Shown here piece by piece: positions 1-13,230 of a stretch of DNA of 64,000 nt. Positions within the stretch are counted from its first letter, which is position 1, and every line of letters begins with the position of its first letter. Where the stretch lies: positions 124,001 to 188,000 of the forward strand of contig CM057068.1 of the NCBI GenBank assembly GCA_029945375.1, written 5' to 3'. The notes below the pieces were generated by a model. It saw only the letters and a program-made list of their open reading frames with translations, made no database searches and was not told the origin of the DNA. The position numbers and the translations under genes were made by a program. This DNA is from Agaricus subrufescens (Eukaryota > Basidiomycota > Agaricomycetes > Agaricales > Agaricaceae).

Positions 1-3000
1 TCCTTCTCCATACTCTGGATACTCATCCAAGTCCACAGGGTATTCACTTCCTGGCTGGGGAGATCTGTACGCTCCCTCATTAGTCCATAGCTGATCCCTA
101 TAATATACAAATTAAAAAAGTAATGTCAGTCAATCAGTATATGACACGAAAGTTAAGAAGAGACAATCACCCTTTGCGATTAAACCATCCTTTACGTCTG
201 TTCGGAGTAACAGGAGATGGGCATATGAGGTTCTCGTTCCACCTGACACATCGATCAACGGGTCCTCCGCGTCTGTCACCAGTGAAAGTAAAACTCGGTC
301 GATCAGTCTGATCACCATCGGAAAGACGACGCCTCGGTGAGTCACCACGGGTTTGTTCATGCGCTACACGATGGCCGTATTCATCTATACCAGCGTGACC
401 AGTGGCTCCTGATCTGGAATTATAAGGCAAAGTAGAACGCCTGTGCGAACGCGAAGTAGCCGCAGAAGTCGTATTCGAGGAGTAAGGCGGTGGAGGGGTA
501 GATTGTTTAGATGACTGTTGTACGTGAAGGGGGCTTGCGGTCCTATCTGAGCTTGTCTCCGAACGAGGCGACGGATTTCGTACCGTCAAAACAGGTTTTC
601 CCGAGTCCTCACCCACATTCCTATGTTTAGATGAGCTGCGTTTCTCGCGCGGTGGATACGTATGTGCAGACCCAGAGTCCCTAGATGAAGTAGAACTACC
701 AGAGTGACTCGGTGGGGAACCACTTAGATCGCGAGTCGTGGTAGAGTCTTTCGCGTTCTGAATACCGGTGCCCTGTGTACCTGATGTACCGTAGGCATTC
801 GAAGGTCGGTGTTCTCTAGTCTCTCTGAAAATACTTTGAGATCGCTGAGGTGGTAGCGGAGCAGACTCGAATGTAGGCGAGTTGGGCCTCGAACTCGATC
901 GTGTCACAGGTACTGTAGCGTGACGCGAGGGCGGGCTAGGCGTCTTGCTAGGTGGTGGAGCAGCCATAGCAGGACGTGCCCATGATCCAGAATTCGCCCT
1001 GCTCCTTGTTTGAGGAGGCCGAGTATTGTCAGCTTGCTTCCCGCTAGTAGTTGGTGGGAATTGTTGGGAGCGATATGAACTTTCTGGAGTGGTCGACTGA
1101 GGACGATACGGTTCAGTGGCATGGGACGGTCGACGAGAGCTAGAGGCCCCAGGAGCGGTACTCTGCGAACGATGGACACCAGTTTGACCTCGATAAGTAT
1201 CTGCTGGTGGTGGTGGCCTATAAATGTTCTGGGCGGGTGGCACTGCTGTTGCGCGTTGCTCGGGTGAAGAGCCGTTCTGCGGATAACGGGAACGTGAAGG
1301 TTCAGGCCCATATGTTGCATGATGAAGGTTGTCAAGAGGGGCGGTGCCTGGGGAGCGGTGAATTGTCCCTGCAACGATCGGGGGACTGGTTCGATGATCA
1401 GGCTTCGAAAACGAAGCCCCGTATTGCTCAGAAGAACGTGGAGGGCTTCCAGCAGCAGAAGAGGGGGGGAAAGCATTTGTTCGACCATCAGAATATGGCA
1501 ATCCAGCGGTTGTTTCAGCTCGGCGCCTTGGGCTCGTATTAAGTTTCGCCTCCTCATGCCTGGGTGGAGATGAACGAGCAGGAGGGAGATAATCTCTAGC
1601 GTCTGATGCCCGTCTCTCCCTGGGAGGTGGAACGGTAAAGCTCGCCCTGGAATCACGGCGCTGTCGAGGTCCAGGGGTGGGTATCGGGATTGGAATCGGG
1701 GGTATTGGTACTAGGCGTTGATCCTCAACGCTACTGGAAAGCAACATCGAGGCACGTGTAGGCGAAGAAGCATATGTAGCATTCGTGTTTGAGTACTCCC
1801 TGCGTAGCTCTGGAGCTGGGGGAGGAACAGTGACACGAGAGTACGACGCCCCGGAACGCTGCTCTCCTTCTTGATCGTTCATCCAGCGATCATCGAAAGG
1901 AGGTAGTAGCTGACCACGCTCCCCAACCATCACCGTGGAATTACGATGATGCGCGTACCCTACACCCCTCCCCTCTTCCAATGATTCTACGATCGTTGAA
2001 CTAGCAGGACTTCGTTGAGACAAACTAGTTGGCTCCTTGGATAATGATGGTTCATCCCGAGCGACGTCTGGTACGGTATTGCTGCTGGGAATCTTGACAT
2101 GAAGCTGCGAGCTTACGTTAGGACCGACCCTTGAGACCTGGGGTGGACTATTCCTTTCACTACGAGTCGGGGGAGCGGGAGCCGGAACGATTGGAACGGG
2201 ACTGGCACGGCCAATCGCGTTCGTATCAGTACTGTATAAAGCAGCGGTGGAGATGGAATTGTATTCCGCATTGACGCGTGCCTCGAGTGAAACGTCTTCG
2301 GTCTCTGTTTCTGATGGTGGGATGGTGGGAATTGCATGGTGCCATACTGGGGGACCAGGGACGGTGTGTGATTGGGATGGATGTGGCGGCGCTCCGACCG
2401 AGGTGGTGGCGTAACTCCCTGAGTTAGAGGTAAGCGCTCGAATATCTTTACCAGGCGGTGATGACGGGACCGGTACAGGGGTAGGAGTTGGTGGCGTGTT
2501 GCTGTAGTTGCGGAAATGAGATCCATTACTTGATCGGAGAACATCCTCGCGATTCTGTGGAAAACCTCTACTCGCTGTCGACCCTGTAGAGGGTGGTGTC
2601 AACATAGATGGACGGGGATGGTGATGCCTCATTGAAGTCGCACCGTCTCGATCTGGCAGTGCACTTTGAATGGGACTCTTGATCGCCACCAAGCTGTCCA
2701 CCGATGTTACTGACGAGGAAGGGGAGTAGGACCCGCTGGAAGTGGAATCCTCGAAATCTGAGGTAGAGATAATATCCGATTGCTCATAAACATAAGTGTC
2801 TTGCACGTTCCCGCGTGTTATAGTATAGCTATTTTGGGTGGTGGACTTTGGTGCACGGGGAGCGGAGTAGTCCCTGGACGTGGTCCCGGTGGATGTGGGA
2901 TACTGTGACGGGCGACGGGAATCCGAAGTTGACGGAAAACGTGATGAAGAATCATCGTAAGATCGAGCAGATGAATAGTAGTCGGTCGGCGCAGCCGAGC

Positions 3001-3225
3001 GGTAACTAGAGTCGTACTTGGAAGAGCTGTAGCAGCCAGAAGCAACAGTTGGCGCTTTGAAGCCACGAAGAGAAAACTGGCTAGAATGTGCAGAATAGCC
3101 CTGGGGAAAAAGAATGGGTCATTTCGCAGGTCCAGGAAATAAATATGCGTGCGGGAGGGAGGACTCACGGATTTAATATGAGGCAGCTGCGAACTTTGCT
3201 GAGAAGAAAGAATGGACGGGTACAT
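1..3225 (-). CDS. Ser/Pro-rich low-complexity protein, 3' end outside window
   Basis: Three exons are visible on the minus strand: 3225-3169 (19 codons from the start MYPSILSS), 3100-171 and 97 to beyond position 1. Both introns are GT-AG and keep frame; the second removes an apparent stop after GWFNRKG and joins it to GDQLWTNEGAYRSP. At least 1,028 residues are encoded. Most of the protein is disordered, dominated by Ser, Pro, Thr and Arg with poly-Pro and RSP/SPP tracts. The only compact part is near the visible C-terminus, where VRWNENLICPSP is followed by RKGWFNRKGDQLWTN; its aromatic, basic character suggests a short conserved module. I do not recognise a catalytic domain. The function is unknown, possibly a scaffold or nuclear/cytoskeletal regulator. 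It is divergently arranged with CFT1. Confidence 0.75.
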
Positions 3226-3633
3226 GGGGAGTATCTCGGATGGCCTACTAGCATCAATATCCGACAGGAGATGAGGCTGGGCTAATATATGTATGATGGT
3301 TTCAGCAATATTGTATGACACGAGTAGAACTTGAGGCAATGCATGCGGCGTTCGATCATACGCAAAGCCAGCAACAGCTCCGAGTGAAGCAGGTGAGGAC
3401 GATACATAATGACGCTCCTTGTCGTAGTTCCGAACTGGTTGCGGTGTGACTGTTCATTAATCATTTGCAGCTTCCGGAAGCCGGTGGATAGTTCGCAAAG
3501 GTGACAGAGACTGTGGGTAAAAACATTACGTCAGCGAAAATGGAGGTCGTCTGCTGGGATCTGAATTGCACCGACTGTTCTGAGGTAAATCGCGCTGTGC
3601 GGCGCATTTGCAGTCCCGGAGCAGACGCCCAGC
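3226..3633. other. Divergent intergenic region
   Basis: About 400 bp separate the start codons of the Ser/Pro-rich gene (minus) and CFT1 (plus), so it must hold both promoters. Short open frames here are not supported by splice structure or homology. I see no clear TATA box. Confidence 0.5.
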
Positions 3634-6600
3634 ATGCATGCCCTGCACCAGGAAATCCTGCCCGCGAGCGGCGTCGAGTTCGCGACGAGCCTCAAGCTCC
3701 TGCCCTCGACGCTCCACGAGCCGTCATCTCCAACCAGCTCGAACATTCGACACGAGATTGCCAGTCGGGTCTTGTGCAACGTGGTCGTCGCGCGTTCCAA
3801 TCTGCTCCGCATCTTCGAGGTGCGCGAGGAGCCCGCTCCATTCCCTACGCAGGCCGACGATGAGCGCGAGAGGAAGGGCAAGACACGTCGCGGGACAGAG
3901 GCCGTCGAGGGCGAGGTGGAGATGGATGAGGAGGGCGAAGGATTCGTCAACATAGCCAAGGTGATTTACCTGTCCTATGTATCACACCCAATAAATTCCG
4001 TTTTTCGTGCGCATCAATGGTCGTAGAGAATAAGTTGTGCTGATGAGCCTGTTCCTTGATCCAGTCCGCATTTCAAAAGACCAAACTCCCTACGGTCACA
4101 AAATTTTACTTCATCCGCGAACACCGCCTACATGGCATCGTCACTGGTCTCGAAGGCGTCCGCATCATGGCCTCGCTCGAGGACAAACTCGACCGACTCC
4201 TCATCTCCTTCAAAGATGCCAAGGTTGGTTCCGCCTCCTCAGCGCCGGTTCGCACCAGTCTGACTCTTCCCAGATCGCACTTCTGGAGTGGTCAGACCCG
4301 ATCCACGACCTTGTAACTGTCTCCATTCATACCTACGAACGTGCCCCCCAACTTGTATGCATGCTCGATCCCAGTTGACGCTCATACAACGCTAATTCTG
4401 CTGCAGCTATCCCTTGATTCTCCTCTCTTTCGCTCAGACCTCCGTGTCGATCCTATCTCACGCTGTGCGGCCCTCTCACTCCCCAAGCATGCTATCGCCA
4501 TTCTCCCCTTCTATCAGACCCAAGCCGAACTTGATGTAATGGAACAAGATCAATCACAGTCCAAGTAAGTGCCAAAGCCTTCTACTCCCATCCTTCCTTT
4601 GAGTTGACACATGCTATGAAACAGGGATGTACCCTACTCTCCGAGTTTCATCCTCGACCTTCCTATCCAAGTCGAAGAGAACATCCGAAATGTCATCGAC
4701 TTCGTCTTCCTGCCAGGGTTTAATAACCCTACCATCGCCATCTTATTCCAAACCCAGCAAACTTGGACCGGGTAAGTCATCCCTTCTGGTTCTTCTCTCT
4801 CTTGATCAACGACCCATCCCGCTAGGCGACTGCGCGAGTTCAAGGATACTGCAAGATTGATCATCTTCACGCTTGACATCCTGACTCAAAACTCAACCAT
4901 TATAACCTCCGTCGAAGGCCTACCGTATGATGCCTTTTCATTACTCCCTTGCTCGACTGCTTTTGGCGGTGTAGTTGTCATTACCGGAAACTCCGTCATC
5001 TACGTCGACCAATCTTCTCGACGCGTTACTTTACAGGTTAATGGATGGGCGACGCGTATTAGTGATCTACAATACCCACCGATGGAAGAGGACGCGGCGC
5101 TAAAGCTAAATTTGGAGGGATGCAGGTCAACTATGATCGATGACAAAACCGTGTTTCTCATCTACAAAGACGGAACGGTATATCCGGTGGAATTGGTTGT
5201 GGACGGGAAGACTGTATCGAGGTTGACAATGGCACCTGCCCTCGCGCAGACGACTATTCCTAGTGTCGTGAAAAGGGTAGATGAAGATCACTTGTTTATA
5301 GGTAGTACTGTTGGCCCGTCGATCTTACTCAAGGCTGCACATGTTGAACAGGAGGTGGAGGAAGAACATGATTCTAAGTCTGGCCCCGCTGTAGTGACTC
5401 AGGATGTGCTGATGGATGATGATGATGATGGTACGCGCCAAGTTTTATTTTCACCCAGTTGTATCTTGACGCGAGTTACTATGTAGATATCTATGGAGAC
5501 TCAACCATCGAAGTCGAACCGACCACCAACGGCGTTGCTCATGTGAAGAAAACCAAGACTGTCATACATCTTTCCCTACGGGACTTCCTCCCTGCATATG
5601 GGCCGATCTCAAGCATGACCTTTTCTTTGGCCATGAATGGGGTACGCTATCTCTGTACATAAAGTTCAGGATGCGGTACTGATCACTATCCGCAGGAAAA
5701 AGCTGTGCCTGAGTTGGTGGCTGCGACAGGTGCGGGGTCATTAGGGGGGTTTACTCTCTTCCAGGTGATTTATCCACATTTCTCACGTAAAATCTCAATA
5801 ACTCATTCGAATCTTGTTATAGCGGGACCTACCAACCGTAAAGAAACGCAAAATTCTATACATAAGTGGATCTCGCGGAATTTGGTCATTGCCTATTCGT
5901 CAGCCGTTAAGGAGCAACACGTCGCATGGTCACGACAATGACACCCTTATCCTCAGCACAGACATTAACCCGTCTCCCGGTTCTTCCCGCGTAAGTTTCC
6001 CTCTGTACAAAAGCTAAAAGAACGTGGCTTCTAACTACAGCGCATTCTTTGCTCTTGTCGTGACAGATCGCAGTCCGTTCAATGAATCGTGATGTCTCGA
6101 TCAATCACCGTACGCCTGGCCTTACCATTGGCGCGGCACCCTTTTTCCAGCGTACAGCCATTCTCCATGTTATGACGAATGCTATCCGTGTTCTCCATCC
6201 GGACGGTACTGAACGTCAGGCTATACCGGATAAGGATGGAAATATGCCCAGGCCTAAGATACGATTTTGTAGTATTTCAGATCCGTTTGTGTTGGTCATG
6301 AGAGAGGACGATTCCATTGGGATGTTTGTCGCTACAGATAGAGAGAAAATCAGGAGGAAAGATATGTCTCCCATGGGTGATAAAGTGAGTTGCTCGAAAT
6401 GAGTTTGTGGTGATTTTAACTGATGGGATTCCCCAGAGCTCAAGGTATCTCGCTGGGTGCTTCTTCACGGATACCACGGGCCTGTTTGAGGCGTATTTCG
6501 ATAACAAGTCACCTGCTACGACGTCGACTTTACAAACTGCATCGGGAGCGAAATCTCAATGGCTGTTATTAGTCCGACCTCAGGGTGTCCTTGAGGTGAA

Positions 6601-9378
6601 TATGTAATGCCTTTCCCTTGTATACCTTCTCATCTTCACTAGATCTGGACTTTACCGAAACTTCTACTGGCATTCTCAACACCTGGTCTTGCATCTTTAC
6701 AATCTGTATTGACTGATACACATGATCCACCATCAGTATCATTACCCCAGGATCCTCCACGTAAACCTCAAGATATGGACATTGAACAAATTCTATTGAC
6801 ACCCCTGGGAGAGAACTCGCCCACGCCGCATCTATGCGTGAGTTTCATTTTGAAGATCCCCGTGAAATGTCTTGCTTTGTTCACATATGTGACATTAGGT
6901 CTTCCTGCGGTCGGGTCAACTCGCCATTTACGAAGCGGTAGTTTTGGGCCAGGGTGCTGAAGTACCGGGTACACCTCGAGCGACATCTCTTCAAATCAAA
7001 TTTGTGAAAATCGCTGTAAAATCGTTCGAGATTCAACGTCCAGAGGAAAATGAAAAAGGTATTTTGGCGGAACAGAAAAAGATCAATCGGATGTTTATTC
7101 CTTTTGTGACTTCACCGACACCTTCGATTACGTATTCTGGTGTTTTCTTTACTGGGGATCGACCGCATTGGATTTTGTCTACGGATAGAGGTGGTGTACA
7201 GGTCTACCCTTCGGGCCATAATGTCGTGCATGCGTTTACGCCTTGTTCGTTGTGGGAGTCGAAGGGGGAGTTTTTGATGTATACTGAAGACGTTGGTTTT
7301 TTATCTCTTTCTCTACTTGAGTCTGATATTAAAGTGATAATTTTTAGGGCCCGATTTTGGTAGAATGGGTTCCGGATTTCCAGTTTGATGGTCCTTTGCC
7401 GATGAGGTCAATCCCTCGAGGGCGGGCTTACTCAAATGTATTGTTCGATCCTTCAACTAGTTTGATCATTGCTGCTTCTTCTTTACAAGCAACGTTTACA
7501 TCCTTTGACGAGGATGGGAACAGAATTTGGGAACCTGATGGTAAGCGAAGCCCATTTTTTTCTTCTATCTGCTCAGTCTCTCGCCATATCACAACGAGGT
7601 TAACACATTGTTTCTGTTCGATCTTTCTATAACGCAGCACCTAATATTTCTTCACCGAGTGTGGATTGTTCGGCATTGGAGTTGATTGCTCCTGATATTT
7701 GGGTCACTATGGATGGGTGGGTTTTCTTTTTTTAGCTCATTCTTCTTGTGACGGCTGGCTTACTGTTGCGGACTGTGCGCTTCCGCGTGGTTGCTTTATT
7801 TTTGTCTATTTGTGGGGCGGTGTTCAGATTTGAGTTTGCGACGAATGAGTATATTAATGATATGACGATCGTGACACTCGAAACGGCCGCAACTGAGACG
7901 GGAACGAAGGATTTTATTGCTGTTGGAACTACTATTGATCGCGGAGAAGACCTTGCTGTAAAAGGCGCGGTACGTTTTTATTTATTTATTTATTTCCTTT
8001 ATCTCCGTTGCAGAGAATGTTTCTTATATATCTTTCAGACGTACATCTTCGAAATTGTGGAAGTTGTTCCTGATCAAGCAGTTTCACAACGCCGATGGTA
8101 TAAATTAAGGTTGCGCTGTAGAGACGATGCGAAGGGGCCTGTTACAGCTGTGTGTGCATTAAACGATTACTTGGTATCATCTATGGGCCAAAAGGTGGGT
8201 AATGTCCCTTTTTATCTTGTAAAATGTCCGAGATCGTTCCGTTCTCCGTTGCATTCATTGCTATTTGTGACTATCCCATTACAATTCATTTCGTCTGGGT
8301 GGTGCGACTTTGAACTAATATGTGGATTTTTCTTTGTGTTTCTTGTTTCGTGCCCCAGATTTTTGTCCGTGCGTTTGACTCTGATGAACGCCTCGTGGGT
8401 GTCGCGTTCATGGATGTTGGAGTATATGTGACCTCGTTGCGGACCCTCAAGAATTTGTTGCTTATTGGTGATGCGGTGAAAAGCGTGCAGTTTGTTGCTT
8501 TCCAGGTAAGTAACGCGTTTTGATTGTGACACTGATGTTTGTATGTGGCGCTAAATGTTTTTAACTATTCAGGAGGATCCATATAAGCTTGTTTTACTTT
8601 CAAAAGATATACAACGTGTTTGTGTCACGAGAGCAGACTTTTTATTCAGTGACAATGCTCTGCGGTTGGTGACGGGAGATGAAGAGGGGATTTTGCGCAT
8701 ATATGAATATAATCCTCAAGGTGAGTCCTGTTTTCGGTTTTGGGTTATGCGCGTAACTTGTTACTCCACGTACTCACTTTATACTCTCGTTTGCCGGTTA
8801 ATTTGCGGTTGAAGACCCTGATTCCCGAGATGGAAGACATCTGTTATTAGAAACTGAATTCCATAGCCAACGTGAATATCGCACCTCTGTGCTCGTTGCT
8901 CATCGGATCAAGGAGGACCAACCCATACCCAACTCACGCGTATTGACTGGTAAGCGTATTTCGCCTTTTTGCTGCCTGTAGTGGTTCTCTGATTGTCGAT
9001 TTTCAATTTGTGAAGGCTCCACGGATGGGTCATTGGCTTCGCTTACTATTGTAGAAGAAGAGCCGTTCAAAAGGCTTGGCCTGTTGCAAGGTCAGTTGAT
9101 GAGGAATATACAACACATGGCTGCCTTAAATCCGAAGGCCTTCCGGTGAGTGTTTGGTCAATAGTTATTGTTTCGTTCTCGATTAAACTTGGCGGTGTAG
9201 GATCGTGAGAAATGATTATGTATCCAAGCCGTTGACGAGAGGGATTTTGGATGGGAACCTACTGGGACAATATGAGAGTCTGCCAATTAATAGACAGAGT
9301 GAGGCTACGCAGCAGATTGGGGCAGATAGAGTGAGCGTTTTGAAGGATTGGATCGAGTTGAGAGGTTCTTGGTCGTAG
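3634..9378 (+). CDS. CFT1: Cleavage and polyadenylation specificity factor subunit CFT1/CPSF160
   Basis: This is the large scaffold of the nuclear mRNA 3'-end processing complex, which holds the poly(A)-signal recognition module and the endonuclease. The start MHALHQEILPASGVEFATSL is the family's typical N-terminus. Twenty-two exons join in phase: 3634-3960, 4065-4223, 4274-4354, 4407-4564, 4625-4771, 4826-5430, 5487-5641, 5696-5764, 5823-5990, 6067-6384, 6437-6595, 6643-6837, 6899-7291, 7348-7540, 7638-7716, 7828-7969, 8039-8194, 8359-8505, 8573-8720, 8815-8949, 9016-9145 and 9201-9378. Their sum is exactly 1,414 codons (1,413 aa), the usual size. The N-terminal part is MMS1/CPSF160-like beta-propeller. 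The last third is the CPSF_A region, with TIVTLETAATETGTKDFIAVGTT and the family ending with GILDGNLL and an RVSVLKDW segment. An acidic DDDDD linker sits near residue 540. It looks intact. Confidence 0.95.
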
Positions 9379-9550
9379 AAGATTTTTGGGCCTTGTGTTG
9401 TTGTTTTACTTGGAATACCTATTGGATTTACGCTGTTTTGGTGTCCTAATAAAATGATAACTTATATATTCTGCGCTGAAATAGATATTAGACTGGGAGT
9501 TAAGCAGCGGTTTGCCTTGTCAGAAAAAAGGTGAAATGCATGATACTTAT

Positions 9551-9652
9551 GGTAGCGGCGAGGTTCGAACTCGCGCGGACTTTCGCCCATTGGGAACCGA
9601 GAATATATTCGGAACTTAAATCCAACGCCTTAAACCACTCGGCCACGCTACC
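9551..9652 (-). tRNA. tRNA-Leu (anticodon TAA) with intron
   Basis: Read on the minus strand, the 7-bp acceptor stem GGTAGCG pairs with CGCTACC at the end. A D-arm GGCCGAGTGGTTTAAGGC and a T-arm GCGAG-TTCGAAC-CTCGC are present. The anticodon loop TTTAAG gives TAA. A ~19-nt intron after position 37 and a long variable arm (TGGGCGAAAGTCC) fit class II tRNA-Leu. The exact intron borders are uncertain, and one A-C mismatch remains at the base of the anticodon loop in my best fold. Confidence 0.88.
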
Positions 9653-10022
9653 TTCCGAAGCAAGGGAGTAAAGGAGATTCGATTGCTGCAACTGATCCGT
9701 AGAAATCTTGAATTTGCAGACGCGTTGGTAATTACGAAATTTCGTTCAAATATTGATTTTGATGATTGATGGTATGATTATCAGTTTAGGATATCCTGCA
9801 CTACACTGAATTTGTTGAATAATCCGTGAGGGAGGTTCGAGCCATCTAAATGTAACAATAATTCTCTAGTTGATGGCTTGAGTGTCCAAGCCAACATGAG
9901 AATTACTAAAATTGTTCATCAACGGAACCAAGCAGGAGTGCAAGTCGATGCTGACCGATATTTGGATCCAAGGGTGATGACAAATGTCTGATACCATTTT
10001 GGCTTTGTTCCTCCTTCGCCAG

Positions 10023-11206
10023 ATGCCCTTCGGCGAGATTGTGTGCGGGTCTCCAGGCAGCGGAAAGTCGACGTATTGCTACGGGAAGCACCAGCTATTC
10101 AACGCCATCCAGAGACCGATATCTGTTGTCAATCTAGACCCTGCCAATGACAGCATACCGTATCCTTGCGCAATCGACATTTCCAGCCTCATCACCCTGA
10201 AAGATGTCATGGACGAGTACAATCTTGGCCCGAATGGTGGAATGTTGTATTGTATGGAATACCTTGAGGCCAATTATGACTGGCTGGAAGAAAAACTGAA
10301 GGAACTGGGGAAAGATGCTTATGTTCTCTTCGATCTACCCGGGCAAGTCGAATTAAGTACCAACCATAATAGCTTGAAAAATATCATCGAGAAACTGAGC
10401 AAGAGTGGTTTTCGGGTGCGTATTTCTGCTTTCAATTGATGTAACGCTCATAGATTGGCCTTGCCCTCAGGATAGTTAGCTGCCGTTCACCTCTGCGACG
10501 CCCATTACATCACAGACGCCACGAAATATGTCTCTGTGCTACTTCTCTCTCTGAGAGCGATGCTACACTTGGAGCTTCCTCATATCAATGTCCTATCAAA
10601 AGTTGACTTACTGAAGCAATACGGAGATCTCGGTAAATTCAGACTAGAGCGCCGTCTCAGTTATTGAAACAACTTTTGTAGACTTCAACCTTGACTTCTA
10701 TACCGAGGTTCAGGATTTGTCTTACCTCGAGAACTCACTGTCTTCTGCTCTTCCCTCAAAGTTTACTGCACTCAATATGGCTATGATTTCTCTCGTTGAA
10801 GACTTCAGCCTGGTCGGCTTCGAGACTCTCGCTGTTGAGGTGCATATCAGTCTATCCCGCTGTGTATAGCCGTAATCGACGTTTTATACAGGACAAAGAT
10901 TCTATGTTGAACCTTACTAGGGCTATCGACAGAGCGACTGGTTACGTTTTTGTTCCACCACCCAACAGCAAAATGCCACCCGAAGTTGTCAATCAGATGG
11001 ACACGGCACCTGATATACGGCCCAACGCATACTCGCTCTTTTCCACTGCGGCAGGACCCGTACGAGGTCCACTCGCCGACGTCCGGGATGTACAAGAGCG
11101 TTGGATAGATGAAAGAGAAACATATGACGCTTTTGAGAAAAAACAATGGAGACAAGAAGGAGAGGCTATTCGCGACGAACTTGCGAGAGCAGGGAAGCGT
11201 CAGTAA
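10023..11206 (+). CDS. GPN2: GPN-loop GTPase 2
   Basis: GPN2 proteins are small SIMIBI-class GTPases needed for assembly and nuclear import of RNA polymerase II/III. The start [17 protein letters not shown] carries the P-loop (GSPGSGKST). It is followed by the VVNLDPAND segment, the GPN loop ([15 protein letters not shown]) and the DLPGQVEL switch. Exons 10023-10415, 10476-10632, 10682-10839 and 10892-11206 are in phase and give 340 aa, the normal family length. The second exon supplies [13 protein letters not shown] and [13 protein letters not shown], the guanine-specificity SKVD element. A CAG directly before the ATG suggests a 5'UTR intron ending there; an upstream ATG at 9984 is less likely as the start. 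Transcribed in the same direction as CFT1, separated by the tRNA. Confidence 0.93.
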
Positions 11207-12309
11207 CTTAATGGATGCCACCGTGGATTTGACCATCAAGCTGTTGGATTGATGTGCACTGTGGGTGTAATGGTGATCAATACCTCGTTCGAACCATTGC
11301 TCAATATCACCAGGCAATGTTCGATATGTATATATGTATGTCTCGCCATTTCGAGAGGCACAATGCATTAACTTGACGCTCATTAATTACCAAGAAAGGC
11401 GATTTACGCGGATACAATCAGGGTTGCTTTATTTTCAACAGACTAAATGATGGACATCAAACCTGGATTTTACTAAGTTACAAGCCACGTTTTTATCGCA
11501 TCCGAACTGTCATTTTGACGACAAACAACCTACCTGGTTTGCTGTACTTGTCAGGAAACGTCCAACTCACTGTGTCACATCGGTTCGTATTTGTCAATAA
11601 ATAGCAGGTTACGCCCTCACTCACGAATATTCGTAACACGCAGAGAATTTTACCTCATTCGTCGCTTGGTGAAGGAGATCAACGTGATAAAAAGTTAACT
11701 TGAAGTGTATTGGTCTGATGTTACTCACTTTCGTGAACCTTTACGCGAGGACTCGTGAAGGGTCGTAAGCCGTTGGCCACCGAAAGTGAGTCCGACGTGG
11801 CGCTTATCCATTCCTGGCTCGCCCGTCATCCCTTTGGATCGCGATTTTGCCTATATTGGTTAGGTCTTATCGCACTTACGCTATTATGTTGTGTATCCCT
11901 GACTGGAAGGCGAACGGGCTCTGAGTTGGATTGCTCTCTCTGCAGCCTCATTCGAAGTGAAAAACCTCACATTTGGCTGTAATAGTGTCCTTTAATCTTC
12001 CTATGAATATTCTGCAGTAAGCGCTTCACTCAGTCCTGCAGACTTTTTCGTTAGCCCGCTCTTACGGTAAGTGTTGAACTAGTCCGATCCCTTACATACA
12101 CTCCAGATAATGTCCGTCGGACAACGGTTCCCAAGGACAAGCCAATAGCAGCCAGACTAGGATCAAGGCGGATCGAGAACCCCCTCAGGGATTTGACCTC
12201 GTAGCTGTATAAAAGCCACAGGCTTTCGGCTTCCAACCTTATCAGCTTTTTGCCCACTTCCAACAGTCCTCAACTCACCTTTTGCCCGTGACATTCTTTT
12301 CACTTAATC
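11207..12309. other. Intergenic, no supported gene until promoter of next gene
   Basis: The 1.1 kb holds the GPN2 3' flank and the upstream region of the secreted-protein gene. A 75-codon open frame at 11755-11982 has no recognisable product and no supporting exon structure. The last 170 bp carry promoter-like elements, listed separately. Confidence 0.5.
12142..12214 (+). promoter_or_regulatory. CCAAT box and TATA box upstream of secreted-protein gene
   Basis: CCAAT lies at 12142-12146 and TATAAAA at 12208-12214, about 100 bp before the ATG at 12310. This is the spacing of a strongly expressed fungal TATA promoter. The pyrimidine-rich stretch between TATA and ATG is typical of highly expressed fungal genes. 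Confidence 0.6.
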
Positions 12310-13230
12310 ATGCGTTCTTTCGCCGCCTTCGCCACCATTGCTACTGCCGCCTTCGCAGCTGTTGCTTCTGCCTTCCCCGTCCAGGCTGCTCCTGCTCCTC
12401 CAGGTGTTGCTAATGCTGTTGCTCACCCGACTCCTCGTGTAAGAAATGTTTCCCTTCAATATTTATCCACCATGTTGATACGTTTTGATAGGCCGTTCAA
12501 CTCCCTAAGGGCGGTGATGTCCACTTCACCAAAGCTGAGAGATCCGCTACGGGCTCCCTCGCGTTGGCTAAGACCCACAAGTCCCGTCAACCAGGGTACC
12601 AAGGGCACTCAGTCATCGACATCATTGCTGACCTCAATACTAAGGTTGAGCCTCTCTGCGACAAGCTGAGTGAGTCTCCGGTCTAGATATAATCTAGGTT
12701 TACATTGAGCTGATTGTTTCCAATTTCTGCTACAGCTGCTGCCATTTCTGCCGATATTGAGGTTAATGCGGCCGTTGATGTTTCCCTTGAAGTTCTTGCA
12801 GAGATCAAAGGACTTATGGTCAACGCCAAGGCTGATATTCAAGCGGCTATTGCAGTTGGTGTTGATCTCTTTGTTCTCGGTGGAGTGACTGTCTCTGTCA
12901 ACGCTGTGGCTCAAATCATTGCAAACCTTGTTATCGTATGTTTTTTCATCTATCTTCTGGGCTCATCAGCTTATGTGTCTGTAGACCATCACTACCGTCC
13001 TCAGTCTCGTCATCAAAGTTTGCGCTTCTGCCAATGTTGATGTTCTCATTAAACTTTGTGCCGACATTGGTGTCGATCTCGCTGCCATCATCTCCCTTGT
13101 CGTGAAGATCGATGCTGATATTGTTGTCGTTGTCAAGGGCCTTATTAGTGTTGTTGCTGATATCATTGTTGACCTTAAGTTGACGGCTCTTATTCAAGTT
13201 CTAGCTCTTGGCGGTGGTTCTCACTACTAG
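12310..13230 (+). CDS. Small secreted Ala/Val-rich protein
   Basis: Four exons (12310-12438, 12492-12669, 12736-12935, 12985-13230) join in phase to 250 aa. The first ~25 residues (MRSFAAFATIATAAFAAVASA) are a clear signal peptide, followed by a short Pro/Ala segment ending in TPR. The rest is one run of amphipathic and hydrophobic helices rich in Ala, Val, Ile and Asp, with repeated themes such as DIEVNAAVDVSLEVL, DIQAAIAVGVDLFVL and DIGVDLAAIISLVVKIDADIVV. No cysteine-rich pattern or enzyme motif is seen. It resembles cell-wall or surface-associated galactomannoprotein/HsbA-like small secreted proteins in composition only; the assignment is not secure. TATA and CCAAT boxes suggest high, regulated expression. 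Confidence 0.85.
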
